Positions 58,886 to 64,000 of a DNA stretch of 64,000 nt are shown piece by piece. Position numbers and translations under genes: made by a program. The notes below the pieces were generated by a model. The model was not told the DNA's origin. It worked only from the letters and a program-made list of their open reading frames with translations, and did no database searches. Source of the DNA: Davidsoniella eucalypti (taxonomy: Eukaryota > Ascomycota > Sordariomycetes > Microascales > Ceratocystidaceae); contig RMBW01000068.1 in the NCBI GenBank assembly GCA_004009845.1, positions 62,001 through 126,000 of the forward strand, written 5' to 3'. The stretch's first letter is position 1. Every line of letters begins with the position of its first letter.

Positions 58886-61198
58886 TCAACCAATAATCAC
58901 CGGTTCGTGAATCTCTCCTTTATCGCTTATGACAGTCTGCAGCGGATGCAGACGCAGGTGCATATAGTCGTCTGTTCCACCGTTATCACCACTTGGTAGC
59001 AAGCCGAAGAAGGGACACTCAATCATGGCGTCCTCGCCTGCCTCCATACGCTCCATAGCCAAGCGTGCCTCTTTGGCCAACCCGATATCCTCGAGGAACG
59101 AAACGATGTCGTACTGTGGCTCCTGGCCGCGCAGCAGTTCCTGGTACGGAGTCTGCGGCAGGGCTAGCAGACGCATGACCTGCATGAACTCACGATAGTC
59201 GGCCCGGCGAGCCCAGTTGATGGTACCAATGCAGATGGCGATCCACGTGCTGACCCAAGTGGGATCAAGCGATGCAGCAGCCTCGCGGAACTCGATGGTT
59301 GGCGACATGGTGCCAACGTCGGCGTGACGGCGGATACGTGTGAAGTTATAAGTCGAGTACTTCAGATCAGAGTACATCAGTGATCCCATCAGCTGCGTGT
59401 TGCTAATGTCAGCAGCCATGATCTCGCGGACACCCCACCAGGCCGACACAGTAGACGCGCTGGGCCACTCGGTCTGCTTCCACTGCTCGCCCGGCAAGTC
59501 GTCGAACAGCGGCCGCGGCATATAGTACTTGGAGCGCGGCCAGATAGTCGGTACGCGCGGTCGGCGCAGGTGATTGGCGCGGCGCATCTGGCTCATCAGA
59601 CGGTAGTCGGTGGGCTGCGGGATACCGGTTAGCGGGAGGAACGTCCGCGGCTCGACGAACAGGTAGTTGGTGTCGGCCACGACAAAACCACCCGGACCCT
59701 TCTTATCTTGGTCCATCCGCAAGCCGTTCTTCATGAGGCGCATATCTTTGCGCACCGCCTTTTGCTTGCTCTCCTCGAGCCAGTAGGCCTGGCCCAGCAG
59801 CGCTGGCAGATACACGTCTTTGTCACCTGCCCAGTAGCCGGCCGGCCGGTCGCCGTATAGCCCCTGGTTGAGGATGTCCCACTTGTGCCGGCCCACCATG
59901 ACCGTACCCCGATCGCCAGGTGCTTCCATAAGGTCCTGAATTTCGCACTCTGCCACCACAGCGTTGCCCTTCTTGTCGGTGTACTCGACTTCGCGGGGGT
60001 ATGGCGCTGGCCAACCAATGGGAACTCGCGGGTGAGGGCGGTCGTGCGGCTCGCCATGGATGCCCGTGATGTCGTTGGCAAAGCGGCCCAATAGCTGCAT
60101 GCCAAGCTCCTCGTCGGCAGTATACTCGCCAGTTTCGGCTCTGTAGTTTCTGTTGCCCTCCTCGATCGAATTAACGTACTGCTTCTCCAGTCCCTCCTGA
60201 ACTTCAGGCACGCTCTTCTCCCGCTTGCGCTTTCCTGGCTCCATGGCGTCACTGTTGATCGCCCTATACTCCTTGGGCGGGTAGTCGACGTGGACTAGAC
60301 TCTCGCCGAGATCACGGTCGCGGTTCCAAATCAGGTCGTCGATGGTCCCCTCCTCGTTCTTCATGCCGAGATGAGCCCATACGGCCTCTGAGCCGAAACC
60401 GTTGGCTATCGAACTACGCCACGACGCTCGTGCGCTGTGACTGTACCACTGCCGAGCCCGGAACTCCGGGTGCAGGCGGCTCATCAGCGGCTCGACTGCC
60501 CATAGTGTAGCGGCCATGCGGCGCAATGCGTCCTGCTGGAACGGCACGTCACCGGTGCCCACGTGTACATGCATACCACATGTCTGGTTGACACGCACGC
60601 GGACTTGCTTTCGCAGTAGACGCACCAGGCGCTGTACGTGGGCCAGTGACTTCTCCGACTCCCACAACGCCGGCGACTGGATCTCGATTCCAGCCCAGTA
60701 GATCGGCAGCATGCAGAGGTCCGACTCAATGCTAACATCAAAGTCCACCGCCCACATCTTAGTCTTGAGCTTGGCCTGGCGGATGTTCTGCTCCTCGGTA
60801 AGGGGTTCCTGCTCGGCGTAGGCATTCTGCTGATCGGGAGGCAATGAGTTTCTCTCGTTTAACTTGTCCCAACGCATCGTCTCTTCCGAGAACTCGTGGC
60901 CCGGCTGGCCCCAGACTTGGAAGCCGTTCTCTGCCATGAGCTTTGCGACATGGTCGCGGGCGTAACGACAGGCACGCGCACGGTTTGTTCCTCCAGGGAC
61001 ACGTACAGCAGGCGCTACTCCCTTGATGTCGGCCATCGGGTCTGTCATGCCTTGTTCGAGAACGCCAATAACGAGTTCGAACTCAACGCCGAAAGTGGTC
61101 GGTAGCATGCGGAGGCTCTGTGGGAAGGTCCAGAAGCCTCGAGTCTGTAGCTTCTCCGTGTACTCACGGAAGCCATCGTCGTCTAGAACTTCCGACAT
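58886..61198 (-). CDS. Fungal amidoligase-family enzyme
   Basis: This is a single-exon gene for 770 residues, a predicted ATP-dependent carboxylate-amine ligase of the Amidoligase_2 group, distantly related to glutamine synthetase and gamma-glutamylcysteine ligase. The fold's landmarks appear in order: GVEFELVIG at residues 37-45 (acidic metal/ATP residues), GIEIQSP at 170-176, NQTCGMHVHVGTG at about 204-216 (paired histidines), and TIEFREAAASLD at 634-645 (Glu and Arg). Between the histidine motif and the last motif lies an insertion of about 400 residues, containing a basic GKRKREKS patch (322-329) and many Trp, Tyr and Pro. Bacterial relatives are usually under half this length. Such enzymes join an amine to a glutamate or similar carboxylate in peptide tagging or small-molecule synthesis. 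The substrate in fungi is not known to me, and no partner gene adjoins. The start ATG at 61198 follows a CACC-like context. Confidence 0.85.
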   Translation of the reverse strand: MSEVLDDDGFREYTEKLQTRGFWTFPQSLRMLPTTFGVEFELVIGVLEQGMTDPMADIKGVAPAVRVPGGTNRARACRYARDHVAKLMAENGFQVWGQPGHEFSEETMRWDKLNERNSLPPDQQNAYAEQEPLTEEQNIRQAKLKTKMWAVDFDVSIESDLCMLPIYWAGIEIQSPALWESEKSLAHVQRLVRLLRKQVRVRVNQTCGMHVHVGTGDVPFQQDALRRMAATLWAVEPLMSRLHPEFRARQWYSHSARASWRSSIANGFGSEAVWAHLGMKNEEGTIDDLIWNRDRDLGESLVHVDYPPKEYRAINSDAMEPGKRKREKSVPEVQEGLEKQYVNSIEEGNRNYRAETGEYTADEELGMQLLGRFANDITGIHGEPHDRPHPRVPIGWPAPYPREVEYTDKKGNAVVAECEIQDLMEAPGDRGTVMVGRHKWDILNQGLYGDRPAGYWAGDKDVYLPALLGQAYWLEESKQKAVRKDMRLMKNGLRMDQDKKGPGGFVVADTNYLFVEPRTFLPLTGIPQPTDYRLMSQMRRANHLRRPRVPTIWPRSKYYMPRPLFDDLPGEQWKQTEWPSASTVSAWWGVREIMAADISNTQLMGSLMYSDLKYSTYNFTRIRRHADVGTMSPTIEFREAAASLDPTWVSTWIAICIGTINWARRADYREFMQVMRLLALPQTPYQELLRGQEPQYDIVSFLEDIGLAKEARLAMERMEAGEDAMIECPFFGLLPSGDNGGTDDYMHLRLHPLQTVISDKGEIHEPVIIG

Positions 61199-63071
61199 GG
61201 TGACTTGGAGACGTTGATCTTGGTGTGTGTTGTGTAACTGGAGTCAGAACCGACTTGTGCCAACGTCAAAGGCAAGTGTGTGATGTGTAGTAGACAAAGA
61301 GATATATCAAGGAAGCTCGAAAAAAAGAAGCTATGCGATGAAGATGAACTCAAACTTTCGATGTAGAGGAACGAAAGAGAGAAAACATCGAAACAAATAC
61401 TACGTGTGTCCAGACGCTCTTTATGCTCTTGGGCCAGAGAAACTCAAACAAAGAAACCTCGGTACTTTCGTTTCTTTGATCAAAGAAGAGAGAACCAAAA
61501 GAATATATATCTTTAGCTCCTCGAAGCCGTCACTCCCGCTAATCCAACAACTAATAACGCACGAGAAACAGGTCCTTTTTATTCAGCTCTTGTCTTCTGA
61601 CTGGAGGGTTCTTTTCTTTGTCAAGCTCTCTAGCCAATCATGGCGTCAAACCCGAATGACTAATACTCAGTAACAACCAATCTATCGCTTACTTACTTAC
61701 TTGAACAGCAAAGGTCTCAGTCTGTGCCGCCGTCTACCGGTCCGGCTGTGCCCTTTATTTAACTTTTTCTTTGTTTAAAGTCGATAACCTACTACTTATT
61801 CCGGTTCCTAGTTTCATTCTCAAGTCGATGCCTTCATATGTGGCTCTTCACTAGTATATTAACAAAAAACTAAACTTATGTAATACTGCGATATCCTAGC
61901 TGCTCAGTCTCATGCCGTATTTAAGTCAAAGAAACTCATTATGATTAACATTGTACCGTCACGACTAGCTGTCAAGGGAATCACGTATTAATATAGGAGA
62001 TAAGCCTATTGTCCGGGTAAAAATACATATGCACACTTTTGCTTTTTTTTAAATCAGCATCAAAAACTTACTCATTTTGTCATGTTTGTTAGTTACAATC
62101 TTCACTTCTTTGAGTTCACTTTGGACTTCACCTTATCATTTGAAGTCATTCATTTTTATTTTCACGTCAACGCTCAATGATGACAATACAAAAAATCAAG
62201 GAAAGAAGATTGTGTGTATATTTCGCCCAACCAGTCTATCACAGAGAAAAAAAAACTTTGAAAAAGGTCCCCATTACAAAAAGATATATCAAGAAGAAAC
62301 AATAAAAACACAGAAAAGATATCCTTCTCGCGCCCAGCGATACTAGTTAGTATATTATCAAGTAATAAACACGCCCTGTTTCGTATTTCAACTCCTACGA
62401 TAAGTCTCTTCTTCCCCCCTCCCCCCATTTGTCATTAGAGTAGTTGTAAGTTTTACAGAAAACCAGACCAAGAACTCCCCCAGAATAAAAGCAAAAATAG
62501 CAGGCAGCAGTAGAGAAAATATATGAAGGTAAAGCCAGAAAAGAAAATTGTGTAGAATCATAAAGCGTCGACACATCAGACGCTCCATGTTCTGGGGTAT
62601 GAGTGACAATGCAAAATAAGCTACAAAATGAAGAAGAAGAAAAAACATAATAATATGAAGGTGAAGAAACCAGCAGGCTACATCCGAATCAAGAAGCAAC
62701 AGATGACTGCTACTTGAAACGTGATGTTAGTTTGTGCTGCTTTTTATGGCCGGGTGCAGCCTCCAGAATTTCCGCCAGTGAAATTAATGTGAGTCTGGAG
62801 GTGCTGGCCGTTTGGTCCAGTCGTAAATGAGGTCGCCGTCTCGGGTTCGTCGTCTCTTTCCATAGTATTAAGCTCCGCGCGCAGCCTGACTAGATGTGGT
62901 GAGGTGTATCACCATCTTTAAAGCTCCCAATGCAATAAAAGATGGGCCTACCACGGGATATCAAAGGGTTCTAGCAGGCTGTTCATCTTGGTTTTCTCGA
63001 TACCTACAAGGTTCCGAGTAAACGAAGAATGAAATGAAAAAGGTGCTTTTTGTCCATGCGAGTGAAGCTAT
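61199..63071. other. Spacer, no supported gene
   Basis: No gene is supported here. Bases 61.2-61.7 kb are probably the amidoligase promoter. The middle part is AT-rich with A-rich tracts near 62.2-62.3 kb and a C-rich run near 62.41 kb. The last few hundred bases are likely the 3' untranslated region of the GPI-protein gene. Confidence 0.5.
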
Positions 63072-63767
63072 TTACAGCAGAGCAGCGAAAAGAGCAGCAA
63101 CCAGAGAGCCAGAGCCGATCATAACGGCGTTAGCGCTAGAAGAGGCAGTGGAGGTAGCAGTGGCCTCGGTAGTAGAGGTAGTGGCGTTGGCTGTAGCAGT
63201 GGCCGAAGAGGTGGCAGAGGTGGTGGAGGTGGCAGAAGCAGCATCCGCGGTACCGCAAGTCTCCTCAATGTCGGACTTGCAGGCAGACTGGGCGCTAGCA
63301 TCGCTGACAGCAGCGGAGATGCACTGGCTATAGGCCTCCTCACACATGTATGCGTCCATGGAAGTAGCGTAGCTGCTCAGATCGGGAGTAGTTCCATCGG
63401 AGCAAGTGCAGGTGTAGTCCAGAGTCGACTATAGATAAGCAAAAGGCTGGTAGTTAGCAACGTGCTATACACAGTGTGGCGTACAGATAATTTGAGAAGT
63501 GAAAGCTTACGGTATCGCAGGTGTTGGTGTTAGTGCTGCCGCAAATCTCGGTGCAAGTGTTACGTTGGCCACGGCAGTAGGCGGCTATAGAGTATGGAAG
63601 TTAGCTTATAGGGTTGCAGACGATGCAGGGTTAGGCGATGCCTGGATGGTCAACATACACTTGTCGCTATCGGAGATGGAGCTGGAATCAACGGTAGTGT
63701 TGGCGTAAGTGTAAGTAGCGGCGTGAGCGCCGGCGGCGAAGAGAGCGATGACGGACGAGGCACGCAT
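63072..63767 (-). CDS. Small secreted cysteine-rich GPI-anchored protein (DUF7707-like)
   Basis: There are three exons on the minus strand, 63659-63767, 63511-63584 and 63072-63428, with introns of 74 and 82 nt; the product is 179 residues. A signal peptide (MRASSVIALFAAGAHA) is followed by a cysteine-rich domain of about 100 residues: YCRGQRNTCTEIC, LDYTCTCSDGTTPDLSSY and YMCEEAYSQC. The pattern matches a fungal family of small wall proteins that I believe is catalogued as DUF7707; the name needs a profile search. A Ser/Thr/Ala stalk (TSATSSATATANATTST) leads to a hydrophobic tail (SGSLVAALFAALL) of the kind removed when a GPI anchor is attached. Small polar residues (SSSANA) precede it as a possible anchor site. 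The first donor is read as GTATGT rather than the overlapping GTGTAT, because only that keeps the frame. Its role at the cell surface is unknown. Confidence 0.83.
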
Positions 63768-64000
63768 TTTGACTGTGTAGAGACTGTTGATGGCGCTTAG
63801 TTAGCAACTAGATGGATAGACAAAAGGTAGATAGATAAATGGAAGGCAGGTGAATGATGGATAGACAACATACGTTTCTGGTCGAAGAAAACAAAAGATG
63901 AAGACGGGCTGGGAAAGAGATAATGGGAGATGGAGAATGATCAACGGACTGGCTTGGTGAAGATGACTTGAAGAACAGAAAAGAAGAGAAAGAGAGGGAA
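63768..64000 (-). promoter_or_regulatory. Promoter and leader of the GPI-protein gene (partial)
   Basis: This is the sequence upstream of the terminal gene up to the window edge. On the minus strand it is C/T-rich (the plus strand reads GAAGA, GAAAGAG and similar), as seen before other expressed genes here. No TATA box is convincing. Confidence 0.4.

Overview
The window is nuclear DNA of an ascomycete fungus, most likely a filamentous one (Pezizomycotina). The reasons are short spliceosomal introns (mostly 53 to 123 nt, GTAAGT/GTATGT donors, CTAAC- or CTGAC-type branch sites), the protein families present (Dbl/BAR/SH3 Rho exchange factor, fungal amidoligase, Wsc/Mid2-like surface protein, small GPI protein with a conserved cysteine pattern, Sut-type sugar transporter), and clean CACC/CAAA-ATG start contexts. 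I cannot name the species. Coding sequence fills only about a third of the window. Long gene-poor spacers (1-4.8, 5.6-17.0, 19.0-27.9 and 31.8-39.2 kb) separate single genes on the left, while 49-64 kb is more compact.

Layout: a Myb/SANT-like nuclear protein (4758-5639, minus); a tRNA-Trp gene split by an insertion of about 0.8 kb carrying a broken coding relic (12832-13706); a weak copia-type reverse transcriptase trace (about 14.5 kb); an NRAMP metal transporter (17011-19004, plus); an unrecognised Asp/Leu/Val-repeat protein with strong codon bias (27883-29219, plus); a decayed tRNA-Gly (29737-29798); an Old Yellow Enzyme (30563-31814, plus); a 2601-residue DH-BAR-SH3 Rho exchange factor (39176-47055, plus); a sucrose-type MFS transporter (49564-51747, plus) convergent with an oligoribonuclease (52008-52675, minus); a Gfo/Idh/MocA dehydrogenase (53407-54927, plus) divergent from the oligoribonuclease and convergent with a Wsc/Mid2-like sensor (55150-56613, minus); an amidoligase (58886-61198, minus); and a small GPI-anchored cysteine-rich protein (63072-63767, minus).

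The genes do not form an evident pathway or secondary-metabolite cluster. Loose themes are cell surface and morphogenesis (Rho exchange factor, Wsc-like sensor, GPI protein) and transport or redox housekeeping (NRAMP, sugar porter, OYE, Gfo/Idh/MocA). Exon joins were worked out by hand from reading frame, splice sites and family motifs. They agree in phase for every multi-exon gene, but none has been checked against transcripts. The two most interesting items are the tRNA-Trp interrupted exactly at the canonical tRNA intron position, with a 7-bp duplication on both sides, and the Asp/Leu/Val-repeat protein, which I cannot place in any family.
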